Positions 1 to 7,929 of a DNA stretch of 64,000 nt are shown here, in pieces. Both the position numbers and the translations under genes were made by a program. The notes under the pieces are model-generated. The model saw only the letters and a list, made by a program, of their open reading frames with translations. It was not told where the DNA came from and did not search any database. The DNA is from Hymenobacter monticola (GTDB lineage Bacteria > Bacteroidota > Bacteroidia > Cytophagales > Hymenobacteraceae). The stretch covers positions 3,658,001 to 3,722,000 of the forward strand of contig NZ_CP094534.1 in the NCBI RefSeq assembly GCF_022811645.1, given 5' to 3'. Positions within the stretch are counted from its first letter, which is position 1, and each line of letters starts with the position of its first letter.

Positions 1-1407
1 TTCGCCACCAACATTGTGACGCCGCTGGAAGGCATTCGGGCCAAGGCGGGTAAGGGCACCGAAGTGGTGTATGTGCAAGGCGTGGACTACGCCAGCAACA
101 CGGTGTACGAGCCGCTCGACCTCAACAAAAACCTGACCTACAACGGGCAGCCGGGCTTCAAAGCCGAATACTTCAAGGGTACCAACCTGGAGGGCGCGGC
201 CGTGGTCACGCGCCAGGAAGCCGGCCTCGACCGCTACCTGGCCAACGTGAAGATGGAAGTGGCACCGGGCCTGCCCGCCGAGAACTTCTCGGCCCGCTAC
301 CAGGCCACCTTAACCCCGGCCGCCACCGAGGAGTTGGCCCTGCAAATCAGCGGCGACGACGCCTACCGCCTGTTTGTCGACGACAAGCTGGTGATTGACG
401 CCTGGAAGGGCCGCGGCTTCTCCACCAACCAGCACATCATCAACGTGACCGCCGGCCAGAAGCTGAACCTGCGCCTGGAGTACTACCAGGTTGACCGCCG
501 CACCATCCTCAAGTTCACGGGGGCCAAGGTGGTGCCCATGAATGCGGCCAACATCCTCGCTAAAGTGGGCGATGCCGACGCCATCGTATTTGTGGGCGGC
601 ATCTCGCCCAAGCTGGAAGGGGAGGAGATGAACGTGAAGGTGCCCGGCTTCAGCGGCGGCGACCGCACCACCATCGGCCTGCCCCAGGTGCAAACCGACC
701 TGCTGAAGGTGCTGCATGGCTCCGGCAAACCGGTAGTGTTGGCCCTGATGACGGGCAGCGCCCTGGCCACGCCCTGGGAAGCCCAGAACCTGCCGGCCAT
801 CCTCAACCTCTGGTACGGCGGCCAGGCCGCTGGCACCGCCTTGGCCGACGTGCTATTTGGCGACTACAACCCCGCCGGCCGCCTGCCCGTGACGTTCTAC
901 AAGTCGGAAACCCAGCTACCGGCCTTCGAAAACTACGACATGAAAGGCCGCACCTACCGCTACTTCACCGGCGAGCCGCTGTTCCCCTTCGGCCACGGCC
1001 TGAGTTACACAACCTTCAAATACAGCAACCTGAAAGTGCTGAGCAAGCCCGTGACCGGCCAAGCCATCCGGCTGAGCGTGGACGTGCAGAACACCGGTGC
1101 CCGCGCCGGCGACGAAGTGGTGCAGCTCTACGTGCGGCATGCCGGGGGCAACACCGGCCGCGTGGCACGCCACGCGCTCGAAGGCTTCCGCCGCATCAAC
1201 CTGGCGCCGGGCGCCAAGCAAACGGTGGCTTTCACGCTCACGCCGCGCCAGCTTTCGCGCCTCAATGCCCAGGCCAAGCGGGTAGAAATGCCCGGTACGG
1301 TACAGGTATTCGTGGGGGGCGGCCAGCCCCTGGCGCCCGCCGTGGCCGCCGGCCGCGTGCAGAAAGCCAACCTGGCCCTGACTGGCGCGCAGGTGGTGAT
1401 TAATTGA
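1..1407 (+). CDS. Glycoside hydrolase family 3, C-terminal part with PA14 insert (5' truncated by window)
   Basis: The frame is open from base 1, so the N-terminal (beta/alpha)8 catalytic domain lies outside the window. Visible in order are a PA14 domain (roughly residues 50-180, with a typical SGDDAYRLFVDDKLVIDAW stretch), the GH3 C-terminal alpha/beta sandwich (DADAIVFVGGISPKLEGEE, then NLWYGGQAAGTALADVLFGD), and a fibronectin III-like end (GHGLSYTTF to the C-terminus). GH3 enzymes with PA14 inserts are beta-glucosidases or beta-xylosidases that remove sugars from the non-reducing end of oligosaccharides. The acid/base glutamate probably lies in the KLEGEE segment, by position. Substrate specificity cannot be told because the nucleophile domain is missing. 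A long inverted repeat starts immediately after the stop codon. The pullulanase gene next door on the opposite strand fits a glycan-degrading context. Confidence 0.93.
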   Translation, partial: FATNIVTPLEGIRAKAGKGTEVVYVQGVDYASNTVYEPLDLNKNLTYNGQPGFKAEYFKGTNLEGAAVVTRQEAGLDRYLANVKMEVAPGLPAENFSARYQATLTPAATEELALQISGDDAYRLFVDDKLVIDAWKGRGFSTNQHIINVTAGQKLNLRLEYYQVDRRTILKFTGAKVVPMNAANILAKVGDADAIVFVGGISPKLEGEEMNVKVPGFSGGDRTTIGLPQVQTDLLKVLHGSGKPVVLALMTGSALATPWEAQNLPAILNLWYGGQAAGTALADVLFGDYNPAGRLPVTFYKSETQLPAFENYDMKGRTYRYFTGEPLFPFGHGLSYTTFKYSNLKVLSKPVTGQAIRLSVDVQNTGARAGDEVVQLYVRHAGGNTGRVARHALEGFRRINLAPGAKQTVAFTLTPRQLSRLNAQAKRVEMPGTVQVFVGGGQPLAPAVAAGRVQKANLALTGAQVVIN

Positions 1408-1508
1408 CCGGGGTAGAGACGCATATTTGCGTCTCATCGTTGAACGATGGTTAAAATGATTGTCGAACGGCGCGGACGACGAGACGCAAGTATGCGTCTC
1501 TACCCCGG
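1408..1508. repeat. Long inverted repeat between convergent genes
   Basis: The arms at 1408-1435 and 1481-1508 share the outer motif CCGGGGTAGAGACGCAT and its complement, with a spacer of about 45 bp. The left arm starts on the base after the GH3 stop codon. There is no T-tract, so it is not a textbook terminator. It belongs to the many intergenic palindromes in this window; I saw no second copy of this sequence here. Confidence 0.85.
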
Positions 1509-1531
1509 TTGGCGCCGCCAGGCTCTGCGGG

Positions 1532-3526
1532 CTACTGCCGAATCAGAATCATAGCCGAACTACCCGGTACTTGCACGCCGCTCATCACTTCGAGCACGTC
1601 GAATCCTTCCTGGTTGATTTGGTCGCCGCGTAGCACCACCGTGTAAGTGCCGCGGGGCAGGGCTACGCTGTCGGCCGAGGTGTTGCCGTTGAAAATGACG
1701 ACGATATTACCCCAGGCATCGCCACCAGCGTGGTCTTTCAGCTGGTAGGCGATGACGTTGGGGTGCGTGTTGGGGATGAATTCCAGGTGCCGCTGCACCA
1801 GCTCGGCGGTGGGCAGGCGGAAGGCGGGGTGGCCGCGGCGCAGGGCAATGAGCTGGCGGTAGAACTCGTACACCGGCCGGTACTTGGCCTTGCGGGCCCA
1901 GTCGAGCTGGTTCACGCTGTCGGGCAGGTTGTAGGAGTTGTGGGCGCGGCCCTTGGTGCGCAGAAACTCATCGCCCACCGGCAAAAATGGAATGCCCTGC
2001 GAGGTGAACACGATGGTGTTGCTGAGCAAATCCATCTTCAGGCGCTGGGCTTCCGGGGCGTTGGGGTTCGACACGGCCAGCTTGTCCCATAGCACCATAT
2101 CGTCGTGGCAGGCCACGTAGTTGATGGCTTGCGCGGGCGAATTGGCCCAGGGCGCTTTCGAGTAGTTGACCCTGTTGTAATCGAGCTGCGGGTGCTGGGT
2201 GGCGCCCACGATGCCAAATTTCACGCTCTCATCCAGGCCGGGCTGGCCGCTGGCAAAGCCGGGCTCGGTCTGGCGGGCGTAGTGGCCTTTCACGCCGTCG
2301 CGCAGCTCGTCGCCGAAGGCCGCAATGCGGTCGAGCTTGGGCATGTTGGCTTTCACGGCGCGGCGGGCTTCGGGCAGGGGCGAGGGGCCGGCGGTCCAGC
2401 CCTCGCCGTATAGCAGGATGCTGTGGTCCTGCTGGTCGAGGGCCACCCGTACGGCGCGCATCGTCTCAATATCGAGCACGCCCATGAGGTCGAAGCGGAA
2501 GCCGTCGGCGTGGTATTCGCGGGCCCAGTAGGCCACCGATTCCACGATGAGCTTGCGCACCATGGGCCGCTCCGAGGCCACTTCGTTGCCGCAGGCGGTG
2601 GCGTTGCTCAGGGTGCCGTCGGGGTTGTGGCGGTAGTAGTAGCCGGGCACCAGCTGCTCGAAGTTGCTGCGCTTGGCGTCGGCGGTGTGGTTGTACACTA
2701 CGTCGAGCACCACGCGCAGGCCCTGGCCGTGCAGGTTTTCCACCATCTGCTTAAATTCGCTGATACGCGTGCTGGGGTTGGCGGCGTTGGTCGAGTACGA
2801 GCCTTCGGGCACGGAGTAGTGCAGCGGGTCGTAGCCCCAGTTGTAGCGGTTGGCGCGGGCGGGTGCAGCTTCGTCGATGCTGGCGAAGTCGTTGGTGGGC
2901 AGCAGGTGCACATGGGTCAGGCCCAGTTCTACCAAATGCTCCAGACCGGTGGTCACGTTTTCAGGCCCGCGGGTGCCGAGCTGGGCCATTCCGAGGTACT
3001 TGCCCTTGCGGGTGATGCCCGACTGCGGGTGCATGCTGAGGTCGCGTACGTGTACTTCGCCGATAACGGCGTCGGTGGTTTGCTTCAGGGCCGGGCGCAG
3101 GTCGTCGGCCCAGCCGGGCGGGCTCACGGCGGCGGGGTTGAGCACGGCCCCGCGCTGGCCGTTGATACCCACGGCGTGGGCGTAGGGGTCGGCCACTTCG
3201 GCCATTTTCGTGCCGTCAATGGTGGCCTGCACGGTGTAGAAGCCGGCGGTGCCGGCGGGCAGGGCGTAGGTCCAGGTGCCGTTTTCGGCCTTGGTCATGG
3301 CGTAGTCGGCGGTGGGCTGCCCGCCGGTGCCTTCCTTATAAAGCCGCAGGTGCAGGGCCTCGGCGGTGGGGGCCCACACGCGCAGGGTGGCCTGCGTACC
3401 ACGCCAGGTCAGGCCCAGGTCGGGGCCGTGGTATACGGGGTAGCTGCCGAAATCGGGCAGGGGCGGGGCTGCGGGGGCGTTGAAGGTAGAAAGCAGCACG
3501 AGGGATAGGAGCAGCGGGCGAATCAT
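1532..3526 (-). CDS. pulA: Type I pullulanase, secreted
   Basis: A GH13 debranching enzyme that hydrolyses alpha-1,6 bonds in pullulan and branched starch or glycogen. The product is 664 residues. An N-terminal signal peptide (MIRPLLLSLVLLSTFNAPA) is followed by a CBM48-like beta domain (LGLTWRGTQATLRVWAPTA) and the GH13 barrel: DVVYNHTADAKRS (region I), DGFRFDLMGVLD with the nucleophile Asp (region II), LLYGEGWTAGP with the acid/base Glu (region III), and YVACHDDMVLWD (region IV). The YNWGYDPLHYSVPEGSY motif is characteristic of type I pullulanases. I chose the ATG at 3526 because it begins a clean signal peptide; the upstream extension to 3625 reads through an inverted repeat. A TTTG-like element sits just before this ATG. 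The exported protein would act in the periplasm or on the surface. Confidence 0.93.
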   Translation of the reverse strand: MIRPLLLSLVLLSTFNAPAAPPLPDFGSYPVYHGPDLGLTWRGTQATLRVWAPTAEALHLRLYKEGTGGQPTADYAMTKAENGTWTYALPAGTAGFYTVQATIDGTKMAEVADPYAHAVGINGQRGAVLNPAAVSPPGWADDLRPALKQTTDAVIGEVHVRDLSMHPQSGITRKGKYLGMAQLGTRGPENVTTGLEHLVELGLTHVHLLPTNDFASIDEAAPARANRYNWGYDPLHYSVPEGSYSTNAANPSTRISEFKQMVENLHGQGLRVVLDVVYNHTADAKRSNFEQLVPGYYYRHNPDGTLSNATACGNEVASERPMVRKLIVESVAYWAREYHADGFRFDLMGVLDIETMRAVRVALDQQDHSILLYGEGWTAGPSPLPEARRAVKANMPKLDRIAAFGDELRDGVKGHYARQTEPGFASGQPGLDESVKFGIVGATQHPQLDYNRVNYSKAPWANSPAQAINYVACHDDMVLWDKLAVSNPNAPEAQRLKMDLLSNTIVFTSQGIPFLPVGDEFLRTKGRAHNSYNLPDSVNQLDWARKAKYRPVYEFYRQLIALRRGHPAFRLPTAELVQRHLEFIPNTHPNVIAYQLKDHAGGDAWGNIVVIFNGNTSADSVALPRGTYTVVLRGDQINQEGFDVLEVMSGVQVPGSSAMILIRQ

Positions 3527-3575
3527 GGGCGCAAAGGTCGGAAGTATGGCCGTCATTACGCGGCACAGCGTGGTT

Positions 3576-3755
3576 GTCATTGCGAGGGCGAAGCCCGTGG
3601 CAATCCGTCCTCTCGATGCGACCAACCCTGAGTTGTGAAAAAGCTTCTTTACAATTGGAAAGCTGCGGTCCTATGAAGTAGCAGGGCTTTTTTGATAAAA
3701 GAACGGGTCTGGTTCTGAGAGGACGGATTGCCACGGGCTGCGCCCTCGCAATGAC
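3576..3755. repeat. Long inverted repeat upstream of pulA
   Basis: The 39-bp arms at 3576-3614 and 3717-3755 are complementary at 38 of 39 positions, with about 100 bp between them. The unit begins GTCATTGCGAGGGCG and ends CAATCCGTCCTCTC. It lies between the divergent pulA and histidine kinase genes and looks like a miniature, non-coding repeat with no open frame of its own. Confidence 0.88.
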
Positions 3756-3867
3756 AAAGCATACCTTTCCGTCGCAACGGCCTCCTTCCCGGCCGATGAA
3801 ACGCCCCCCGCCGTCGATACAATTCCGGTTACGGTCGGTTTGGCCGGGTTTTGGAAATCGGGCCGGG

Positions 3868-3875
3868 TATGTTTG
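3868..3875 (+). promoter_or_regulatory. Bacteroidota -7 promoter element for the histidine kinase gene
   Basis: TATGTTTG matches TAnnTTTG exactly and lies 20 bases before the ATG at 3896. I did not find a convincing -33 TTG at the usual spacing. The position argues against the alternative start at 3869, which would overlap the promoter. Confidence 0.55.
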
Positions 3876-3895
3876 TTTCGCTTTCCTCCTGTGCT

Positions 3896-5032
3896 ATGGC
3901 CGTTCTCACCCCCCGGCGCTACCTCACCCCGCTGATTCATGTGCTGGTGTGGGGTTTGTTCGGGCTCACCTTCCTGTTGTTTCAGCCGCTCACCGGCCGG
4001 CTCACCATGCCGCCGCAGTTCTGGCTGAAACAGGGGCTGATGTTTTGCGTGTGGGTGAGCACCTTCTACTTCACGGGCAAGGTGCTGGTGCCGCGGCTGC
4101 TGTTTCCGGGGCGCACGGGCTGGTTTATTCTGGCGCTTTTTGGCCTCACGGTGGCTATTCTGGGCTTCAGCAAGTTCCTCGAATCGGCCCTGAACCTGCC
4201 CGCGCTCATGGATAAAGCCTTCATTGCCGTGGCGGGCCGGCCGCGCCTCACCCCGCGCGGCCTGCGTTTCGACTCCATGGGCCTGCTCACCACCATGTTT
4301 GTGCTGGGCATCAGCACCTGCATTACGGTGGTGCAGAAGTGGCAGAAAGACGCCCAGCTGCGCCAGACGCTGGAGCAGCAGCGCGTGAGTTCGGAGCTCT
4401 CCATGCTCAAGGCCCAGATTAACCCGCACTTCTTCTTCAACACCCTCAACAACATCTACGCCCTCACCCTGCTCGACGGCGAGCAGGCCCGCACGGCCAT
4501 TCACCGCCTCTCGCGCATGATGCGCTACGTGCTGTATGACACGGCCGGCGGCATGACCCTGCTGAGCCAGGAAATCGCCTTCGTGCAGGACTACATCACC
4601 CTCATGCAGCTGCGGCTCGACGACCGGGTGACGGTGACATTTGAGCGGCCCGAGCCGGTGCGCGACGTGCCCGTGGCGCCCATGCTGCTGCTGCCCTTCC
4701 TCGAAAACGCCTTCAAGCACGGCGTAGCCGCCACCGAGGCCAGCCGCATCTACGTGGCCATCCGCCAGCCGCAGCCCGACGTGGTGGAGCTGGAAGTGCG
4801 CAACAGCCGCCTCGCCCTTCCTTCCACCGACCTGGCCGGCAGCAACGGCATTGGCCTGGCCAACACCCGGCGCCGCCTCGATTTGCTTTACCCCGGCCGC
4901 TTCCAGTTGGTGGTCGACGACCACACGCCGGCCAACGAGTTCCTGGTTCATCTCACCCTGCAGGTAGGGGAGGAGGGTCTGAGGGTAGGAGGGCAGGAGT
5001 TAAATCATGCCGCTTCGCCTCAATTGGCCTGA
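3896..5032 (+). CDS. LytS/YpdA-type sensor histidine kinase
   Basis: A membrane histidine kinase of the His_kinase (PF06580) type, 378 residues. Four hydrophobic segments at roughly residues 10-30, 42-60, 75-95 and 128-146 form the sensor. A short coiled stretch (QKDAQLRQTLEQQRVSSEL) leads to the phospho-acceptor motif KAQINPHFFFNTLNN, with His178. The ATPase part has an N box at LPFLENAFKHGV and a G box at NGIGLANTRRRLDLLY. This family pairs with LytTR response regulators, and the next gene encodes one. Its start overlaps the end of a small upstream extension of that gene, so the two are likely co-transcribed. No extracellular sensor domain is present, so the signal is probably perceived in the membrane. 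The start was chosen for its position after a TATGTTTG promoter element. Confidence 0.92.
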   Translation: MAVLTPRRYLTPLIHVLVWGLFGLTFLLFQPLTGRLTMPPQFWLKQGLMFCVWVSTFYFTGKVLVPRLLFPGRTGWFILALFGLTVAILGFSKFLESALNLPALMDKAFIAVAGRPRLTPRGLRFDSMGLLTTMFVLGISTCITVVQKWQKDAQLRQTLEQQRVSSELSMLKAQINPHFFFNTLNNIYALTLLDGEQARTAIHRLSRMMRYVLYDTAGGMTLLSQEIAFVQDYITLMQLRLDDRVTVTFERPEPVRDVPVAPMLLLPFLENAFKHGVAATEASRIYVAIRQPQPDVVELEVRNSRLALPSTDLAGSNGIGLANTRRRLDLLYPGRFQLVVDDHTPANEFLVHLTLQVGEEGLRVGGQELNHAASPQLA

Positions 5033-5084
5033 ATCCCTTAATAACCCATGCCCTCCTGCCCCCACACCCCCACACCCTAAACCG

Positions 5085-5819
5085 ATGACCCTGCGCACCA
5101 TTGCCGTCGACGACGAGCCCCTGGCCCTGGGCCTGGTGGCGTCTTTTATTCAGAAAACGCCTTTTCTGGAGCTGGTGGGCAAGTTCGGCAGTGCCGTGGA
5201 GGCCCTTAAGTACCTCCATGAGCACCCCGGCGCCGTCGATTTGGCCTTCCTCGACATCCAGATGCAGGAGCTCAACGGCCTGGAGCTGGCCCGGGTGCTG
5301 GGGCCCACCGGCCCGCGCGTCATCTTCACCACCGCTTTCAGCCAATACGCGTTGGAAGGCTACCGCGTCGATGCCCTCGACTACCTCGTGAAGCCCTTCA
5401 ACTACGAAGAGTTTCTGCGCGCCGCCGGCAAGGCCCGCGCCTACGCCGAGCTCACCTCCCAGCACGCCACCGCCCCCGCCGCCACGGGCCCTGAAGAGGA
5501 AGAATACCTTTTTCTGAAAGCCGAGTACCAGCTGGTGCGCGTGGCCCTGAACGACATCCTCTACGTGGAAGGCCTGAAGGACTACGTGAAAGTGCACCTC
5601 AAAAGCACGCCCCGCGCCCTGTTGAGCCTCATGAGCCTCAAGGCGATGGAGGAAAAGCTGCCCACCCGCCGCTTCATGCGCATCCACCGCTCATTCATCG
5701 TGGCGCTCGACAAGATTGAGGCCGTGCGCCGCCTCACCGTTCAGATTGGCGCCATCACCATCCCGGTGGGCGACCAGTACAAAGACGCCTTCCTGCAGTT
5801 CCTCAGCCGCTGGACTTAA
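5085..5819 (+). CDS. LytTR-family response regulator
   Basis: A two-component transcription factor of 244 residues. The receiver domain (residues 1-120) has the acidic pair VDDEP at the start, the phospho-acceptor Asp57 in LAFLDIQMQELNG, the conserved Thr in FTTAFSQYAL and the Lys in YLVKPF. The C-terminal LytTR DNA-binding domain (about 145-244) shows ILYVEGLKDYVKVHL and RRFMRIHRSFIVALDKI. It is the likely partner of the kinase just upstream. I chose the ATG at 5085 because the domain begins immediately after it; the longer frame from 5007 reads low-complexity proline-rich sequence overlapping the kinase gene. Target genes cannot be read from this sequence. Confidence 0.93.
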   Translation: MTLRTIAVDDEPLALGLVASFIQKTPFLELVGKFGSAVEALKYLHEHPGAVDLAFLDIQMQELNGLELARVLGPTGPRVIFTTAFSQYALEGYRVDALDYLVKPFNYEEFLRAAGKARAYAELTSQHATAPAATGPEEEEYLFLKAEYQLVRVALNDILYVEGLKDYVKVHLKSTPRALLSLMSLKAMEEKLPTRRFMRIHRSFIVALDKIEAVRRLTVQIGAITIPVGDQYKDAFLQFLSRWT

Positions 5820-5844
5820 ACCTCACTCATTTCATCCGCATTAC

Positions 5845-5976
5845 GTGGCGCCTCACCCCCGGCCCCTCTCCAAAGGGGAATGCGACAAAGCATTCTTCGG
5901 GGAGCCAGCCGTCTTCTAACAAGAGCATACTCGGCACCCCCTCTCAGGGAGAGGGGGCCGGGGGGTGAGGCGCCAC
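5845..5976. repeat. Inverted repeat, CCTCACCCCCGGCCCCTCTCC family, copy 1
   Basis: The arms at 5845-5871 and 5948-5976 are near-complementary (GTGGCGCCTCACCCCCGG and its reverse complement), enclosing about 75 bp. Related copies lie at 58663-58883 and 61387-61494. This one sits between the LytTR regulator and the glycosyltransferase. Confidence 0.82.
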
Positions 5977-6038
5977 GCTTGAACACTCCGCCGCCCTTCC
6001 GCTTTCTACCACCCACACCCTCCCTGTCTTTCTGAGCA

Positions 6039-7313
6039 ATGAAACCTCGTTACACCACCGGGAGCCCCGTTCCCGAACGGGACTCCCGTGCCCGGGAGGT
6101 GCAGCCGCAGCTTGCGGTGTTGTGCCTCTCGGGCAGCCTGGGCGGCCTGGAGCTGAACAGCCTGAAATTTGCGGGCTGGATGCAGGAGCGGGGCTGGCGG
6201 GTCACGTTTTTTGCCCCGCCGGCCACGCCGCTGGCGCACTGGGCTGAAGAGTGGTTTGTGCCCCTCGAAACCCTGGCCGTGCGCCGCGGCCTGGCCATGC
6301 CGCTGGCCGCCTGGGAGCTGAAGCAGCAGCTCGAGCGCCTGCGGGTGGAGGTGCTGGTGGTGACGCAAAATAAGGACCTGGCCCTCGCCACCCTGGCCAA
6401 AACCCTCATGGGCGGGCACTTGCGAATCATCTACCAGCAGCACATGCAGCTGGGGCGGCCCAAGCGCAGCCCGGTGCACACCCTGCGCTTTGGGCTGGTG
6501 GATGCCTGGCTGACGCCCCTGCCCGGCCTGGCCCGCGAGGTGGCCCGCCACACCCATTTCAATACCCAGAAGCTGCACGTGGTGCCGCTCGGCCTGCCGC
6601 TGGAGCAGTTTGCCCCGCCCACCCGCACCCGCACCCAGGCCCGCCAGGAGCTGGACCTGCCGCGCGAAGGCACCTTGCTGGGCATCCTGGGCCGGTTTGA
6701 TGCGGGCAAAGGGCAGGACTTCGTCATTCAGGCCCTGCACCACCTGCGCCGGGAGTTCGGCCGCGACGCCGGGCTGGTCATCATGGGCGAGCCCACCCGC
6801 AACGAAGGCGACGCCTACCTGCGCCAGCTGCAGGCGCTGGTGCAGGAGCTGGGGCTAGAGCAGCAGGTGCATTTCCGGGGCTTCCGGGCCAACCCGGCCG
6901 TGTTCTACCAGGCCATCGACGTGTTTGTGCTGGCTTCCGAAAACGAAACCTACGGCATGGTGACCCTCGAAGCCATGGCGGCCGGCGTGCCCGTAGTGGC
7001 TGCCGCCACCGGTGGCACCGTGGAGCTGGTGCAGCACAGCCGCACCGGCCTGCTCTACCTGCACCGCGACGTGGCCGCCTGCGCCCGCTCCATCCGCCGC
7101 ACCCTCGACGACCCCGCCGCCACCCAGCTGCGCGTGGAGCGGGCCCAGCTGGAACGCTGGCATTACTCGCACCACCGCCAGTGCGCCCTCACCGAAGACG
7201 TGATTTGGGGCCTGTGCTCCGCACCGGCCGCCCAGGCCCTGGCCATGCGCCCCGGGCGGGTGCTGGCCATCAATTCGGCGTTTGCAGCTGGGATGATGCC
7301 CCTGGCCAATTGA
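6039..7313 (+). CDS. Glycosyltransferase family 4 protein
   Basis: A GT-B fold, retaining glycosyltransferase of 424 residues. The N-terminal half has an LSGSLGGLELNSLKFAGWM start typical of GT4 acceptor domains. The C-terminal Glycos_transf_1 domain has LGILGRFDAGKGQDFVIQAL (nucleotide-sugar region), VHFRGFRANPAVFYQAIDVFV and the E-x7-E motif region in ASENETYGMVTLEAMAAGVPVVA. It would transfer a sugar from an NDP-sugar to a polysaccharide, lipid or protein acceptor on the cytoplasmic side. It stands alone here with no other polysaccharide genes, so the acceptor is unknown. The first 25 residues are poorly conserved in character, so the start could be slightly downstream. Confidence 0.88.
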   Translation: MKPRYTTGSPVPERDSRAREVQPQLAVLCLSGSLGGLELNSLKFAGWMQERGWRVTFFAPPATPLAHWAEEWFVPLETLAVRRGLAMPLAAWELKQQLERLRVEVLVVTQNKDLALATLAKTLMGGHLRIIYQQHMQLGRPKRSPVHTLRFGLVDAWLTPLPGLAREVARHTHFNTQKLHVVPLGLPLEQFAPPTRTRTQARQELDLPREGTLLGILGRFDAGKGQDFVIQALHHLRREFGRDAGLVIMGEPTRNEGDAYLRQLQALVQELGLEQQVHFRGFRANPAVFYQAIDVFVLASENETYGMVTLEAMAAGVPVVAAATGGTVELVQHSRTGLLYLHRDVAACARSIRRTLDDPAATQLRVERAQLERWHYSHHRQCALTEDVIWGLCSAPAAQALAMRPGRVLAINSAFAAGMMPLAN

Positions 7314-7387
7314 AGGGGAATGCCGGCACTTTATCGATACAGTTGGGGTATCGGTCGATGGGAGCGAGGCGGTAGCGGTAAGACCAA

Positions 7388-7395
7388 TACCTTTG
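7388..7395 (+). promoter_or_regulatory. TAnnTTTG promoter element for candidate RNA
   Basis: TACCTTTG matches the Bacteroidota -7 consensus. The only sizeable feature downstream before an intrinsic terminator is about 220 bp without a protein frame. No TTG was found at the usual -33 spacing. Confidence 0.45.
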
Positions 7396-7401
7396 CGTAT
7401 C

Positions 7402-7620
7402 GCTCAGCTTATAAAAAAGCGGGCTGCTACAGCAACCGCGCGCCTTCGGCTGAGCCACGATTTTAAGTCCTGTCATTCTTACCCGGAGAAGCGGCCTGCG
7501 CGTGGCCACCCACCCAGTAGTTTGCCGCTGCTGGCAGCAGCGCCCAGCCCCGCTTCCCGGCCCGGAATGGCAGGCACCATTCGCCCGAGAGGCCCGCTTG
7601 CTCAACAAGCGGGCCTTTTT
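7402..7620 (+). ncRNA. Candidate structured small RNA of about 220 nt
   Basis: The proposed transcript starts a few bases after TACCTTTG and ends in a strong intrinsic terminator. Possible helices are 7421-7428 (GGGCTGCT) with 7536-7545 (AGCAGCGCCC, two bases bulged), and 7436-7443 (CCGCGCGC) with 7498-7505 (GCGCGTGG, one G-U pair). In addition AAGCGGGC near 7418 could pair with GCCCGCTT at 7592-7599, which would compete with the terminator stem. Length and layout resemble 6S-like RNAs, but I recognise no family signature: the conserved motifs of RNase P RNA, SRP RNA and tmRNA are absent. In high-GC sequence some complementarity is expected by chance, so this is an inference. Confidence 0.35.
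7591..7620 (+). terminator. Intrinsic terminator
   Basis: A GGCCCGCTTG / CAAGCGGGCC stem with a four-base loop is followed by TTTTTG. It reads on the + strand and ends the candidate RNA at 7402, or the glycosyltransferase transcript if that extends so far. Confidence 0.85.
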
Positions 7621-7749
7621 GTGGACTGGGAAATAAAAGTTTCGCTGGGTAGCAACCTATCGGCGCAAAGCCCGGTCTGGCCGCGTAGGCGCGGCCTGCC
7701 AAAGCAGGAAGAACCCCTGGTTGGAACACAAAACGTCAGAATACGGCAA

Positions 7750-7769
7750 CCACAACGGGGGAGTTGTGG
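7750..7769. promoter_or_regulatory. Palindrome upstream of surface-protein gene
   Basis: CCACAAC and GTTGTGG are separated by 6 bp, just before a second promoter-like stretch (TATAGTTTTTG near 7781). It could be an operator, but no regulator is linked to it. Confidence 0.3.
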
Positions 7770-7865
7770 ACACATGCTGGTATAGTTTTTGCGAAAGAGA
7801 ACTTTTTTTATATTTAATAATCTATAATAAAGCTGAGGTTACGTCGTTGCCATGGCTTGATGTAG

Positions 7866-7873
7866 TACTTTTG
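7866..7873 (+). promoter_or_regulatory. TAnnTTTG promoter element of the 1193-residue T9SS protein
   Basis: TACTTTTG lies 56 bases before the ATG at 7930. A TTG occurs at 7847-7849, 16 bp upstream, slightly closer than the usual 19-21 bp. Confidence 0.55.
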
Positions 7874-7929
7874 TCATTAATTTTATTGAAAACGTTTCAG
7901 AAATCATAAATCTACCTCATTAACATGCT

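Larger units (their letters stand above)
7314..7929. other. 616-bp region without a protein gene
   Basis: The open frames here are short, overlap each other and have no recognisable protein character. The region holds a TAnnTTTG element (7388-7395), GC-rich complementary segments, an intrinsic terminator (7591-7620), a palindrome at 7750-7769, an AT-rich stretch at 7800-7835 and a promoter element (7866-7873) for the following surface-protein gene. Confidence 0.6.

Noticed and set aside
7393..7785. 130-codon + frame in the 7.3-7.9 kb gap
   Set aside because: No protein-like pattern, and it reads through an intrinsic terminator; the region is better explained as non-coding.
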